Below, piece after piece: positions 42,505 through 51,497 of a stretch of DNA of 64,000 nt. Position 1 is the first letter of the stretch; every line of letters begins with the position of its first letter. Below the pieces are notes generated by a model, which saw nothing but the letters and a program-made list of their open reading frames with translations, did not search any database and had not been told where the DNA came from. Both the position numbers and the translations under genes were made by a program. This DNA is from UBA4416 sp036676295 (GTDB taxonomy: Bacteria > Bacteroidota > Bacteroidia > B-17B0 > Aurantibacillaceae), in NCBI GenBank assembly GCA_036676295.1, contig JAKFDE010000007.1, forward strand, positions 1-64,000, in the 5' to 3' direction.

Positions 42505-42548
42505 GTTATTGTTCTGTTATTTTGTTATTTCGTTTTATTTCAAAAAAA

Positions 42549-42572
42549 AAGCCTCCCGTTTCCGGAAGGCTT
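42549..42572 (-). terminator. Attenuator terminator 1
   Basis: Minus-strand AAGCCTTCCG and CGGGAGGCTT (42563-42572 with 42549-42558) pair fully counting one G-U, closed by a GAAA tetraloop, followed by nine T. It lies 26 bp after the stop of leader peptide 1. Confidence 0.9.
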
Positions 42573-42597
42573 CATGTAGTATGTATGTTTATTACAA

Positions 42598-42675
42598 TTA
42601 TACAAATAGCCTTCCATCCTGAATAAAATAATTATTCAAGTTGTTATAAAAGAAGTTATTTGTAAAAAGAGTCAT
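42598..42675 (-). CDS. Leader peptide 1 (Asn/Phe/Tyr-rich)
   Basis: A 25-codon frame starting MTLFTNNFFYNNLNNYF and ended by TAA. Thirteen of 25 residues are Asn (6), Phe (5) or Tyr (2); there is no Lys and only one Ile. Its last codons (Gly-Arg-Leu) contain GGAAGGCT, the exact complement of AGCCTTCC in terminator 1. So a ribosome that reaches the stop would cover that stretch and let the terminator form, while a ribosome stalled at the Asn/Phe/Tyr codons would leave it free to make the antiterminator. This is the classical attenuation geometry. Translation is not proven. Confidence 0.72.
   Translation of the reverse strand: MTLFTNNFFYNNLNNYFIQDGRLFV
42608..42615 (-). promoter_or_regulatory. 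Antiterminator candidate 1
   Basis: Minus-strand GGAAGGCT inside the end of leader peptide 1 is an exact 8-bp complement of AGCCTTCC, the 5' arm of terminator 1. The two pairings exclude each other. Confidence 0.68.
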
Positions 42676-42695
42676 GTTGTTTTTTAATTCTGAGG

Positions 42696-42727
42696 TAAAC
42701 CTATGAAAGTTTTTTATACAAAACAAA
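42696..42727 (-). promoter_or_regulatory. Candidate promoter of the asnA-pheA-DAHPS leader
   Basis: On the minus strand, TTTG (42727-42724), 20 bp, TAGGTTTA (42703-42696). The last base of the -7 element departs from TAnnTTTG. Start of transcription would be about 42690, some 15 nt before the ATG of leader peptide 1. Confidence 0.5.
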
Positions 42728-42768
42728 AAATTAAAATTATTTATTTTATAAAAATTTTAATTTATCCC

Positions 42769-44106
42769 TCAATTTCTTTTGAAACTCAGACGCTCTCCCT
42801 TTTTACTTTCATCAAATTTACCGTTATCGTAAACTAAATGTCCACTCACGAAAGTCTTGTTAATAGAGGCTGAGAAAGTGGTTCCTTCAAAAGGGCTCCA
42901 ACCACATTTAGAGTATAACCCTTCGCGTGTTACTTTAGTAGGCGCGTTTAAATCAACTAATACCAGATCGGCAAAATAACCTTCGCGGATATAACCACGT
43001 TTCTCCACATTAAATATATCAGCAACGTTATGCGACATCATGCGGGCAATTTTTTCTAAAGAAATTTTTCCTTGTTTATAAAATTCCAACATTGCTAAAA
43101 TAGAATGCTGAACTAAAGGACCGCCACTTGGTGCTTTTAAATAAGGCAATTGTTTTTCTTCTAAAGTATGAGGAGCATGATCAGTAGCGATCACATCAAT
43201 TCTTCCATCTAATACGGCATTAAAAATATTAGCTCTGTCGTATTCTGTTTTCACAGCCGGATTCCATTTGATGAAATTACCTTTGGTTTTATAATCATCA
43301 TCATTAAACCATAAATGATGGATACAAGCTTCGGCTGTAATACGTTTTTGTTTTAAAGGTATTTTATTAGTGAACAGATCTAATTCTTTAGCTGTAGAAA
43401 TATGCAAAATGTGTAAACGTGTATTGTGTTTTTTTGCCAGATCTACGGCAAAGGAAGATGACAGAAAACAAGCTTCTTCGCTACGAATGATAGGATGAAA
43501 ATAAGCCGGAAGATCTTCTCCATATTCTTCAATGATCCTTGCTTGTGTTTCTTTAATTAATGGATCGTACTCGCAATGTGTAGCAATCAGTGTATTTGCT
43601 TTTGAGAAAAATCCTTCTAATGTTTTACTATTATCCACCAACATATCGCCGGTACTGGAACCCATAAATAATTTTAAACCACAAACGGTTTTATAATCTA
43701 CTTTCAGTGTCTCTTCTAAATTCACATTAGTACCACCCATATAAAATGAGTAGTTAGCTAATGAGACTTCTTTAGCGCGAGCATATTTCTTTTCAAGCTC
43801 AGTTAAAGTTACCGTTTGAGGATTGGTATTGGGCATTTCCATATAGGAAGTTACACCACCCGCCACAGCAGCTTTTGCTTCAGTATAAATTTCTCCTTTA
43901 TGAGTTAAACCCGGTTCTCTGAAATGTACCTGATCATCAATAGCTCCAGGCATTAATATTAAGCCTTCTGCATCAATAACAGTGGCATTTTCTGCATCAA
44001 TGGTTCTATCTATTTGAGTGATTACATTACCTTCTATTAAAACATCCGATACAAATTTTTCATCTTCGTTGACAATTGTGGCATTTTTAATTAAAATTTT
44101 AGACAT
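42769..44106 (-). CDS. pyrC: Dihydroorotase
   Basis: A 445-residue amidohydrolase that closes carbamoyl-aspartate to dihydroorotate in pyrimidine synthesis. The type I dihydroorotase segments are present: PGAIDDQVHFREPGLTHKGEIYTEAKAAVAGGVTS, MPNTNPQ, GLKLFMGSSTGDML (the Lys is where the carboxylated Lys lies), HCEYDPL, HILHIST and ATDHAPHTLEEK. The first metal His of the usual HxH is Gln (D-Q-V-H-F), which I recall as common in Bacteroidota pyrC. The gene is monocistronic and ends about 40 bp from the promoter of the asnA leader on the same strand. Confidence 0.93.
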   Translation of the reverse strand: MSKILIKNATIVNEDEKFVSDVLIEGNVITQIDRTIDAENATVIDAEGLILMPGAIDDQVHFREPGLTHKGEIYTEAKAAVAGGVTSYMEMPNTNPQTVTLTELEKKYARAKEVSLANYSFYMGGTNVNLEETLKVDYKTVCGLKLFMGSSTGDMLVDNSKTLEGFFSKANTLIATHCEYDPLIKETQARIIEEYGEDLPAYFHPIIRSEEACFLSSSFAVDLAKKHNTRLHILHISTAKELDLFTNKIPLKQKRITAEACIHHLWFNDDDYKTKGNFIKWNPAVKTEYDRANIFNAVLDGRIDVIATDHAPHTLEEKQLPYLKAPSGGPLVQHSILAMLEFYKQGKISLEKIARMMSHNVADIFNVEKRGYIREGYFADLVLVDLNAPTKVTREGLYSKCGWSPFEGTTFSASINKTFVSGHLVYDNGKFDESKKGERLSFKRN

Positions 44107-44207
44107 AAAAAAGAATTAAAGGTGTAGTAGTTTGAATTAACCTTTCAAAAATAACAAAAAAACAGCTGTTTTAATGGCTCGTTTCTAAAAAACAATGCAT
44201 GTTCATT

Positions 44208-44241
44208 GTTCTTTTTTCTTGATAAAAGACCCAAATCTCAA
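44208..44241. repeat. Solo end of the hairpin-ended repeat (copy D)
   Basis: GTTCTTTTTTCTTGAT then AAAAGACCCAAATCTCAA matches the terminal hairpin and flank of copies A and C. No second end is seen, so it is a remnant. Confidence 0.55.
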
Positions 44242-44262
44242 TAGCTATTGGGTCAGTTTATA

Positions 44263-44640
44263 TTAGTTCTTTTCGGGAGAATCAATGACCGTGATCTCTA
44301 CTTTTGCCAAACCGGCTCTCATAAAATTCAATTGTTTTGCCGCCCGCTGTGTCAAATCAATCGTTCGTTTTGATTTTTTAGGTAAGCGATCATTGATCTT
44401 AACCACCACCGTAGAATCATTTTTCAGATTTCTTACCCTAACATAGGTACCAAACTTTAAGCTTTTATGAGCACCCGTTAAGTTGTTGTTGTGAAATTTC
44501 TCGCCCGAACTTGTTTTACGATTATTGAACTTAGTGGCATAATAACTGGCAGTTCCTTTTTGTTGAGCTGTATTCTGTCCCACTAAAATGTGACTTAATC
44601 CAACAAACAACGTTATGATCAATAATTTAAACATATACAA
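44263..44640 (-). CDS. RlpA-like double-psi beta-barrel protein
   Basis: A 125-residue secreted protein. Signal peptide is residues ~1-23 (LLIITLFVGLSHILVGQ). The mature part is a single RlpA-like DPBB domain: GTASYYATKFNNRKTSSGEKFHNNNLTGAHKSLKFGTYVRVRN, VVVKINDRLPKKSKRTIDLTQRAAKQL. The catalytic Asp of septal lytic transglycosylases would be in the NDR motif, which is present. There is no SPOR domain, so peptidoglycan targeting must come some other way. Such short forms are common in Bacteroidota; lytic activity is unproven. Confidence 0.87.
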   Translation of the reverse strand: MYMFKLLIITLFVGLSHILVGQNTAQQKGTASYYATKFNNRKTSSGEKFHNNNLTGAHKSLKFGTYVRVRNLKNDSTVVVKINDRLPKKSKRTIDLTQRAAKQLNFMRAGLAKVEITVIDSPEKN

Positions 44641-44784
44641 AACTAGACCATTTTATGGCGGCAACCATCAATTTTTCGACCAAAAGTGACCAAACCTTAA
44701 CCTATTTTAACAAGGCTAACAAAATAAAGACTGAAAAAATGCGCTTTTAATAAAGCAACAAAATAGTATATTTACAATCGATTT

Positions 44785-45489
44785 ATGAGCAAAAACATCG
44801 TCATTATTCCAACTTACAACGAGATTGAAAACATCGAGAAAATGGTGCATACTGTTTTTGCATTACCTCGTGAAATTGAGTTGCTTATTGTTGATGATGG
44901 ATCACCGGATGGAACGGCCAATAAAGTAAAAGAATTACAAAAGCAGTACGCCGGCAAACTTCATATTGAAGAACGTAAAGGAAAATTAGGATTAGGCACA
45001 GCTTATATTCATGGATTTAAATGGTGCTTAGCAAGAGATTACGATTATATTTTTGAAATGGATTGCGATTTCAGTCATAATCCAAGCGATCTGGTACGTT
45101 TATTAGAAGCTTGCGAAAATGGTGCTGATGTGGCTGTAGGATCTCGTTATACCAAAGGTGGTAAAGTAAGTAACTGGCCAATTGGACGTATCTTAATGAG
45201 TTATTTTGCTTCAGTATACGTTCGTATGATCTTATGGATCTCGGTTAAAGATACCACTGCTGGTTTTAAATGCTACAAACGAAAAGTATTAGAAACAATT
45301 GAATTAGATAAAATTCGTTTTATGGGTTACGCCTTTCAAATTGAAATGAAATACAGAGCCATTAAAAAAGGATTTAAAATTGTGGAAGTACCTATTCTAT
45401 TTACCGACCGTGTATTAGGTGTTAGTAAAATGAGTACGAAGATCTTCAAAGAAGCTTTTCTTGGAGTGCTACAGATGAGATTTAGTTAG
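44785..45489 (+). CDS. Polyprenol-phosphate mannose synthase (Dpm1-like)
   Basis: A 234-residue GT2 glycosyltransferase. It shows IVIIPTYNEIENIEKMV, LLIVDDGSPDGTANKV (the DxD-like DDGSPDGT), KLGLGTAYIHGFKW, FEMDCDFSHNPSDL (metal-binding DxD) and DTTAGFKCYKRKVLE. It has no C-terminal membrane helices, so it is the soluble catalytic form that makes polyprenyl-phosphate mannose from GDP-mannose. It draws on the pathway that the manC gene at 5845 serves. It is monocistronic, convergent with the RND operon through a hairpin repeat. Confidence 0.9.
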   Translation: MSKNIVIIPTYNEIENIEKMVHTVFALPREIELLIVDDGSPDGTANKVKELQKQYAGKLHIEERKGKLGLGTAYIHGFKWCLARDYDYIFEMDCDFSHNPSDLVRLLEACENGADVAVGSRYTKGGKVSNWPIGRILMSYFASVYVRMILWISVKDTTAGFKCYKRKVLETIELDKIRFMGYAFQIEMKYRAIKKGFKIVEVPILFTDRVLGVSKMSTKIFKEAFLGVLQMRFS

Positions 45490-45517
45490 AGAGTGCTCTC
45501 TATCGACCTCACCCCAA

Positions 45518-45538
45518 CCCTCTCCTATGAGGAGAGGG
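45518..45538. repeat. CCCTCTCCT/AGGAGAGGG palindrome
   Basis: CCCTCTCCT and AGGAGAGGG, 9-bp perfect arms around ATG, preceded by CTCACCCCAA. It is the widespread CTCACCC-CTCTCC type of intergenic repeat. It lies between convergent genes and could block transcription from both sides, though no T tract follows. Confidence 0.65.
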
Positions 45539-45547
45539 AGATATAAA

Positions 45548-46852
45548 TTACTTAACCAAACTACCATTAGCTTTTAATAAAGCTGTTTCGGCAATTTTGA
45601 TGGCGTATAATGCTTCAATATAACGCACCTGAGCATCTTCCAGATTCTTTTGAGTTTCGATGGTTTCTAATAAATTAGATTTACCAATTCGGTAACGCTC
45701 AATGGATACATTCAATACTTCTTTAGAATCAATTAAATTTTGGCGTTCTAACTCTACGATCTGTTTATTTAATAAATAAGTCTTGTAGTTATTATACACT
45801 ACGCCGTCAATTAGTTGATGTGTTTGCTCGGTGGCATATTTTTGATTCAGAAATAATAAATTACGTTCTTTAACCAATCGGTTATTTTTATTACCATTAA
45901 ATAATAACCAACCTGCTGTTACTCCCCCATTCAATCCCATTTGGCGATTTAAAAACACAAACCCTGCCTGACTTTGACTTCTCGTAAAATTATAAGCGGC
46001 ATTTAATTGCACAAAAGGTAAATTAGCGGAACGCGCTTCTTTAATTGTTTGTTCCGTAATCAATTCTTGTTGTTTAGAAATTAAAAAAGAAGAATTAGAA
46101 CTCACCACACTTTTCTTAAGTTCATCAATATTGGGATCATAATTTACCGTGATAGAATCGGTAGTTTTAAAATCTGTGTCAACCGGCTTGTTCAATAAAT
46201 TATTCAATTGCGTTTTAGCAGCCAGTAATTGCAATTCTAATTGAATGATAGCACTCTTGGCCTTGTTCTCATCCGATTGAGTCAACAATACATCAACTTT
46301 AGAATCAGACCCAATTTGAAATTTCAAGTTGGCAATTTTTTTTCGCTCTTCGTAAATGCTTAAATTTTGTTTGGCAGCTTTGATCAATTCATTTGTTTTA
46401 ACCACATTGTAGTAAGCTGCAATAATTTCATAAACGGTGTTTTCCATTTGCTGTTTTAATTGCAAAGCAGATAATTGTTCGGTTTGATTCAATCGTTTTT
46501 TTATCGCAAACATTTTTAGTCCGTCAAAAACTGTCCACACCGCATTAACTGAAGCGCCTGTAGAATTAGACTGAGCGCCATTTCTATCTTGAATAACACC
46601 GGTACTAAATTCCTGATGAGAATTGACATTGGCTAAATTCAAACTGCCATTTAAACTAACTTGTGGTGACATACCGGCATTACCAAAATTATTTTGAGCC
46701 TTGGTAATTTCCTGCTGGTTCTTCACCATTAACACAGCGTAGTTTTTTTCTAACCCGATTTTGATCGCATCTTCAACAGTTAATAGGTCCTGAGCAAGCA
46801 AGTTTCCTATGCCAAACAAAATAAAACCTAATATGATGTATTTCTTAAACAT
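45548..46852 (-). CDS. TolC-family outer-membrane efflux protein
   Basis: A 434-residue outer-membrane channel component. Signal peptide is residues ~1-20 (FILFGIGNLLAQ). Two related OEP halves follow: LTVEDAIKIGLEKNYAVLM and AKQNLSIYEERKKIANLKFQIGSDSKVDVLLTQSD in the first, KEVLNVSIERYRIGKSNLLETIETQKNLEDAQVRYIEALY in the second. The coiled-coil alpha barrel and short beta barrel are as in TolC. It overlaps the RND pump gene by 8 bp and is the last gene of the marR-adaptor-pump-channel operon. Confidence 0.92.
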   Translation of the reverse strand: MFKKYIILGFILFGIGNLLAQDLLTVEDAIKIGLEKNYAVLMVKNQQEITKAQNNFGNAGMSPQVSLNGSLNLANVNSHQEFSTGVIQDRNGAQSNSTGASVNAVWTVFDGLKMFAIKKRLNQTEQLSALQLKQQMENTVYEIIAAYYNVVKTNELIKAAKQNLSIYEERKKIANLKFQIGSDSKVDVLLTQSDENKAKSAIIQLELQLLAAKTQLNNLLNKPVDTDFKTTDSITVNYDPNIDELKKSVVSSNSSFLISKQQELITEQTIKEARSANLPFVQLNAAYNFTRSQSQAGFVFLNRQMGLNGGVTAGWLLFNGNKNNRLVKERNLLFLNQKYATEQTHQLIDGVVYNNYKTYLLNKQIVELERQNLIDSKEVLNVSIERYRIGKSNLLETIETQKNLEDAQVRYIEALYAIKIAETALLKANGSLVK

Positions 46853-49800
46853 TGTCTTTTTTATCTTTTACGAAGTAAGAATAAATAGCAGGAACCACAA
46901 ACAGAGTTAATGCCATGGATAGAAATAAACCTCCAATGATCACAATACCCATTCCCATACGGCTTTTAGAGCCTGCTCCCAAAGCCATAGCAATTGGTAG
47001 GGCTCCAAGCATGGTTGCTAAACTCGTCATTAAAATGGGACGTAAACGGGCAGTTGCTGCTTCAATGGCTGAGTCGCGAACACTTAATCCGGTTTTACGT
47101 AATTGATTAGCAAACTCAATAATTAAAATCCCATTTTTTGTTACCAATCCAATCAACATGATCAAACCTATCTCACTAAAAATATTCAAGGTCTGATTGA
47201 AATACCATAAGGCAAATAAAGCGCCTGCCAAAGCCATTGGTACGGTGAAGAAAATGATAATGATCGGTTCTACAAAACTTTCGAATTGTGCCGCCAATAA
47301 TAAATAGATCAACACCAAGGCTAATACAAAGGCAAATAAAATATTAGAAGAACTCTCAGAGAAATCTCGAGATGCTCCGGTTAAGGAAGTCGTAAAACTA
47401 TCATCCAATACTTCTTTGGCAATCCCATTCATCGCTTCGATACCCTCTGCGATAGTTTTGCCCGGAGCTAATCCTGCTTGAACGGTAGCCGATTGATAAC
47501 GATTGTAATGATACATTTGAGGAGGGCTACTACGTTCAACAACTTCAATCACGTTATCCAACTGGATCATTTCTCCTTTATTATTTCTCACATATAACTC
47601 TTTGATGTCGCTTGGATCATCACGATGCTCGCGATTAACCTGACCAATTACCTGATATTGTTTATCTGTTTTAATGTAGTAACCAAAACGTTGTCCGCTT
47701 AATGCCAGCTGAATTGTTTGCGCCACATCTGCAATAGACACGCCCATGGTTTTAGCTTTATCGCGTTTGATCTCAACAATTAATTCAGGCTTATTGAATT
47801 TCAAATTAGCATCCACACTTTTTTCCTGGAAAACAGGATTTTTATTAGCTGCTTCTAAAAACTTAGGAAGTTTATCTCTTAGTTTTTGAAAATCGTTGGT
47901 TTGCAATACAATTTGAATAGGCAAACCTCCACGAGGACCACCACCGGATGAGATAGTTTGCTCCTGAATCACCTGCACTCTTCCTTCAGGAAATAGTGCT
48001 AAGTTTTTATTAATGTAATCGGCAATTTGTTGTTGCGATCGTCCACGTTTATCGGCTTCGGATAAAGCAATACGCACAAAGCCTGTATTTACCGCTCCTG
48101 AACCCGCAAAACCCGGAGCCGTTACCGTTAAACAAACGGCTTTCTCCGGAATAGAATCACCTACAAAACCGGCCACTCTATCCATCAACGCATCTGTTGA
48201 TTCAAATGAAGTTCCTTCGGGTGCCGTTAATGATAAACGTAACCAGTTACGATCTTCTAGAGGTGATAATTCGGATGGTAAAGTGAACCAAAAATAAACT
48301 ATCGTAAAAATGGAGGCAAAGAAAATAACAAATGCCCACCAACGCTTTTTCAAAAAATTAGTCAATGAATTTTTAAACCAATTATCCATTCCAACAAAAA
48401 ATGGTTCGGACCAAACATAGAATTTACTTTTTTTATTATGATCTTTTCTTACCAATTTCGCATTCAACATTGGTGTTAAAGTCAGAGATACAAAAGCAGA
48501 GATCAATACCGCTCCGGCAAGTACCACACCAAATTCTCTAAATAATCGTCCCACAAAACCTTCTAAAAATATCACCGGCATAAATACAGCTGCTAAGGTT
48601 AAAGAGGTGATGATAACCGCTGTATAAATTTCACGAGTACCTTCAATAGCTGCCAATTTTGGTGGCATTCCTTTTTCAATTTTCTTGAAAATATTTTCAG
48701 TCACAACAATTCCATCATCAACCACTAAACCTGTAGCTAATACAATGGCTAACAAGGTTAATACGTTAATAGAATAATCCATCATGTACATAATGAAGAA
48801 TGCACCGATCAAGGATACGGGAATATCAATTAAAGGACGGAATGCAATTAACCAGTCTCTAAAAAATAAAAAGATGATCAAGATCACTAACAATAATGCG
48901 ATGATCAAAGTCTCCCCTACTTCGGTAATAGATTTTTTAATGAAACGTGTATTATCTAAAGCAATATTAATTGTATAATCTTTAGGTAATTCCTTTTTTA
49001 AAACCTCATAACGTTTATAAAATTCATCGGCAATATCAATGTAATTAGCGCCAGGCTGAGGCACTAAAGCCAAACCCACCATGGGAGTTCCTGATTCTTT
49101 TAAAATTGTTTCTTCATTCTCTGCACCTAATTCAACTTTAGCAACATCTTTTAAACGAATGATATTGTTCGCTTCTTCTTTCACGATCATCATTTCAAAT
49201 TCGGTGACAGTAGAAAGACGACCAATTGTTTTAACTGTTAACTCGGTTGAGTTACCTGCAATTTTACCTGCCGGCAAATCCACATTCTCTTTATCTAAAG
49301 CCAGCTTAACATCTAAAGGTGTTAGTTTATAGGCAGCTAATTGATCAGGCAGTAAACGAATACGCATGGAGTAACGACGTTGTCCCCAAATTTGCACGGC
49401 ACTGACCCCAGAAATCGTTTGTAAATTTTGTGCTAATACATTTTCGGCATAATCACTCACTTCTAATAAAGAACGCGTATCACTCACTAAGGTCATGGAA
49501 ACAATGGCGTCAGAGTTAGCATCCGCTTTAGTTACAACCGGCGGTGCATCAATATCCTGAGGTAATTGTCTAACAGCCTGTGATACTTTATCTCGCACGT
49601 CGTTAGCAGCAGCTTCTAAATTTGAACTTAAATTAAACTCAACCGTAATGATACTGGAACCCTGATTGGAAGAAGACGAAATAGTACGAATTCCATCAAT
49701 ACCATTAATTGCTTTTTCCAGTGGCTCTGTAATTTGAGATTGGATCACATCGGCATTAGCACCGGTATAACTTGTTCTCACAGTAATTACTGGAGGATCT

Positions 49801-49919
49801 ACTGATGGAAATTCCCTTACTCCTAAATAATTAAATCCGATAACGCCAAATAGTACAATAATGATGGACATTACAGTGGCCAATACCGGGCGTTTGACAC
49901 TTAACTCTGCTATATCCAT
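46845..49919 (-). CDS. RND-type multidrug efflux pump (HAE1 family)
   Basis: A 1024-residue inner-membrane proton-driven pump. It has 12 helices and two large periplasmic loops. Diagnostic parts are AELSVKRPVLATVMSIIIVLFGVIGFNYL, GLVVDDGIVVTENIF with the two adjacent Asp of helix 4 that carry protons, FLEGFVGRLFREFGVVLAGAVLISAFVSLTLTPML and GLVTKNGILIIEFANQLR. Length is normal for AcrB/MexB-like pumps. Its gene starts 2 bp past the adaptor stop and overlaps the TolC gene by 8 bp, so all three parts come from one transcript. Substrates cannot be told from sequence. Confidence 0.94.
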   Translation of the reverse strand: MDIAELSVKRPVLATVMSIIIVLFGVIGFNYLGVREFPSVDPPVITVRTSYTGANADVIQSQITEPLEKAINGIDGIRTISSSSNQGSSIITVEFNLSSNLEAAANDVRDKVSQAVRQLPQDIDAPPVVTKADANSDAIVSMTLVSDTRSLLEVSDYAENVLAQNLQTISGVSAVQIWGQRRYSMRIRLLPDQLAAYKLTPLDVKLALDKENVDLPAGKIAGNSTELTVKTIGRLSTVTEFEMMIVKEEANNIIRLKDVAKVELGAENEETILKESGTPMVGLALVPQPGANYIDIADEFYKRYEVLKKELPKDYTINIALDNTRFIKKSITEVGETLIIALLLVILIIFLFFRDWLIAFRPLIDIPVSLIGAFFIMYMMDYSINVLTLLAIVLATGLVVDDGIVVTENIFKKIEKGMPPKLAAIEGTREIYTAVIITSLTLAAVFMPVIFLEGFVGRLFREFGVVLAGAVLISAFVSLTLTPMLNAKLVRKDHNKKSKFYVWSEPFFVGMDNWFKNSLTNFLKKRWWAFVIFFASIFTIVYFWFTLPSELSPLEDRNWLRLSLTAPEGTSFESTDALMDRVAGFVGDSIPEKAVCLTVTAPGFAGSGAVNTGFVRIALSEADKRGRSQQQIADYINKNLALFPEGRVQVIQEQTISSGGGPRGGLPIQIVLQTNDFQKLRDKLPKFLEAANKNPVFQEKSVDANLKFNKPELIVEIKRDKAKTMGVSIADVAQTIQLALSGQRFGYYIKTDKQYQVIGQVNREHRDDPSDIKELYVRNNKGEMIQLDNVIEVVERSSPPQMYHYNRYQSATVQAGLAPGKTIAEGIEAMNGIAKEVLDDSFTTSLTGASRDFSESSSNILFAFVLALVLIYLLLAAQFESFVEPIIIIFFTVPMALAGALFALWYFNQTLNIFSEIGLIMLIGLVTKNGILIIEFANQLRKTGLSVRDSAIEAATARLRPILMTSLATMLGALPIAMALGAGSKSRMGMGIVIIGGLFLSMALTLFVVPAIYSYFVKDKKDNV

Positions 49920-49920
49920 T

Positions 49921-50988
49921 TTAGTTAACGGCTTTTAATAATTTTAATTTCGCGTCTTTTTTCACAGACAATAAACCTGTAGTGATAACAGTATCACCAT
50001 TATTTACACCTTCCAGAATTTGAATTTTCGTATCAGTACGAACACCAATAGTTACCATTACTTCAGTAGCTATACCATTTTTACTGATAAATATTTTTTG
50101 TCCCTTTAATGTTGGTATCACACATTGTGTTGGCACCATTAATACACTTTGAGTTTGACCTAAATTGGCGAACACTTTCACAAAACTTCCGGGATAAAAA
50201 TTTTCATTACCAGTATACATTGCACGAGCCTTGATCGTTTTGGTAGCTTCATCTACTTTGGGTTCGATGGCATAAATAGAAGCCTGATGTGATTTTTCTC
50301 CATTAGAATTATCGCTTGCAAAATTGATCGTAATGCCTTTTTTAAATAAAGCACTGTATTTTTCAGGAACTGAGAATTCTACAAATACAGGTTTTAATTG
50401 CACTAGCGAAACAATTGGTGTAGCAGCGCTCACATAAGCACCTTCACTGATATTTTTCAATCCAACAACTCCGCTAAATGGTGCTGTAATTGTAGTTTTA
50501 GCAATTTGTGCAGAGGTGAATGCCATATCGGCTTTTAATGAATTTAATTCGTTTTCCTGCGCATCCAATTCTTCCTGACTGATCCCATTAATAGCGATCA
50601 GTTTTTTCAAACGCTCTAATTTTTGTTCAGATAATTTGATTTGTGTTTTTGTTTTTAATAATTGAGCTTGCAGGTCGGCATCATTTAATTTCACTAAAAC
50701 AGTTCCTTTATTCACTGTTTCTCCCTCTTTAAAATAAATAGCCATTACTTTTCCATTTACTTCAGGTAAGATCTGTACTTCATTTAAAGCACCTATTTTT
50801 CCTGTGGCAAACACATCATTATTAAACGTATCGAGTTTTACCACATAATAATTTACAGCCATAGGGCCGGCAGTTTTGCCTTTATTAGCAGCAGCTTTAT
50901 CTACTTTTTTTGAGAAGAATAAAAATTTAGACGCAACAATCAAACCAATAATCACTAAAACAATTATCCAATTAGGTATTTTTTTCAT
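49921..50988 (-). CDS. RND efflux periplasmic adaptor (membrane-fusion protein)
   Basis: A 355-residue MFP that links the pump to the TolC channel. An N-terminal hydrophobic anchor (~5-25, IIVLVIIGLIVASKFLFF) lacks a lipobox Cys. Then come the lipoyl halves GKIGALNEVQILPEVNGKVMAIYFKEGETVNKGTVLVKL and ITAPFSGVVGLKNISEGAYV, a helical hairpin between them (QLLKTKTQIKLSEQKLERLKKLIAI), the beta barrel and the membrane-proximal domain (VMVTIGVRTDTKIQILEGVNNGDTVITTGL). It follows the MarR gene by 7 bp and precedes the pump by 1 bp. Confidence 0.93.
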   Translation of the reverse strand: MKKIPNWIIVLVIIGLIVASKFLFFSKKVDKAAANKGKTAGPMAVNYYVVKLDTFNNDVFATGKIGALNEVQILPEVNGKVMAIYFKEGETVNKGTVLVKLNDADLQAQLLKTKTQIKLSEQKLERLKKLIAINGISQEELDAQENELNSLKADMAFTSAQIAKTTITAPFSGVVGLKNISEGAYVSAATPIVSLVQLKPVFVEFSVPEKYSALFKKGITINFASDNSNGEKSHQASIYAIEPKVDEATKTIKARAMYTGNENFYPGSFVKVFANLGQTQSVLMVPTQCVIPTLKGQKIFISKNGIATEVMVTIGVRTDTKIQILEGVNNGDTVITTGLLSVKKDAKLKLLKAVN

Positions 50989-50995
50989 ATTGTAT

Positions 50996-51496
50996 TTATG
51001 ATAAGGTGGTAGTTAATTTTTTCTTTTTAGTTCCGGTTGTTTTTACCGTAAAAAACAAATCGTTAGCTGGCAACTTTGCAATGCTGGTCATTAACTTATC
51101 TAATACTTTTTCAAAGATCTGTTTCTCTTCTTTAGTCACAGATTCAAACATTTTTTCATCTAAACCATTAAAAACCATTTCCACTTCATCTGCATGTCTT
51201 ATTCCTTTTTTAGTTAATAAGATAAAATGTTCGCGTCTATCGTCCGGATTGACATTCCTATCTACAATACCGGATTTTATCAAATAATCAATGATCTTAA
51301 CCATGGCAGTTTTATCAATAGACAAATTATTACACATGTACTGTTGTTTACAACCATTATTAAATTTTAAAAAATACAATACGGTATAATATTTATCAAT
51401 ATCTAAATTTTCTAATTTTTTACTGAGTACTCCATAGTACACTTTAGATAAAATTAATGCTTTAGTGCCAATAGGGAGTTTAGAGAGCTGCGTCAT
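50996..51496 (-). CDS. MarR-family regulator of the RND operon
   Basis: A 166-residue winged-helix regulator. NGCKQQYMCNNLSIDKTAMVKIIDYLIKSGIVDRNVNPDDRREHFILLTKKG covers the helix-turn-helix and the D-x-R-x-x-x-x-x-L-T-x-K-G wing. Its gene is the first of the operon, 7 bp before the adaptor, and an inverted repeat overlaps its probable promoter, so it is likely the local repressor of the efflux genes. The inducing ligand is unknown. Confidence 0.88.
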   Translation of the reverse strand: MTQLSKLPIGTKALILSKVYYGVLSKKLENLDIDKYYTVLYFLKFNNGCKQQYMCNNLSIDKTAMVKIIDYLIKSGIVDRNVNPDDRREHFILLTKKGIRHADEVEMVFNGLDEKMFESVTKEEKQIFEKVLDKLMTSIAKLPANDLFFTVKTTGTKKKKLTTTLS

Positions 51497-51497
51497 T

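Noticed and set aside
42360..42768. Amino acid riboswitch or T-box as the leader of asnA
   Set aside because: No T-box motif (AGGGTGG-like) or known aptamer seen; the leader ORFs with their own terminators explain the layout better.
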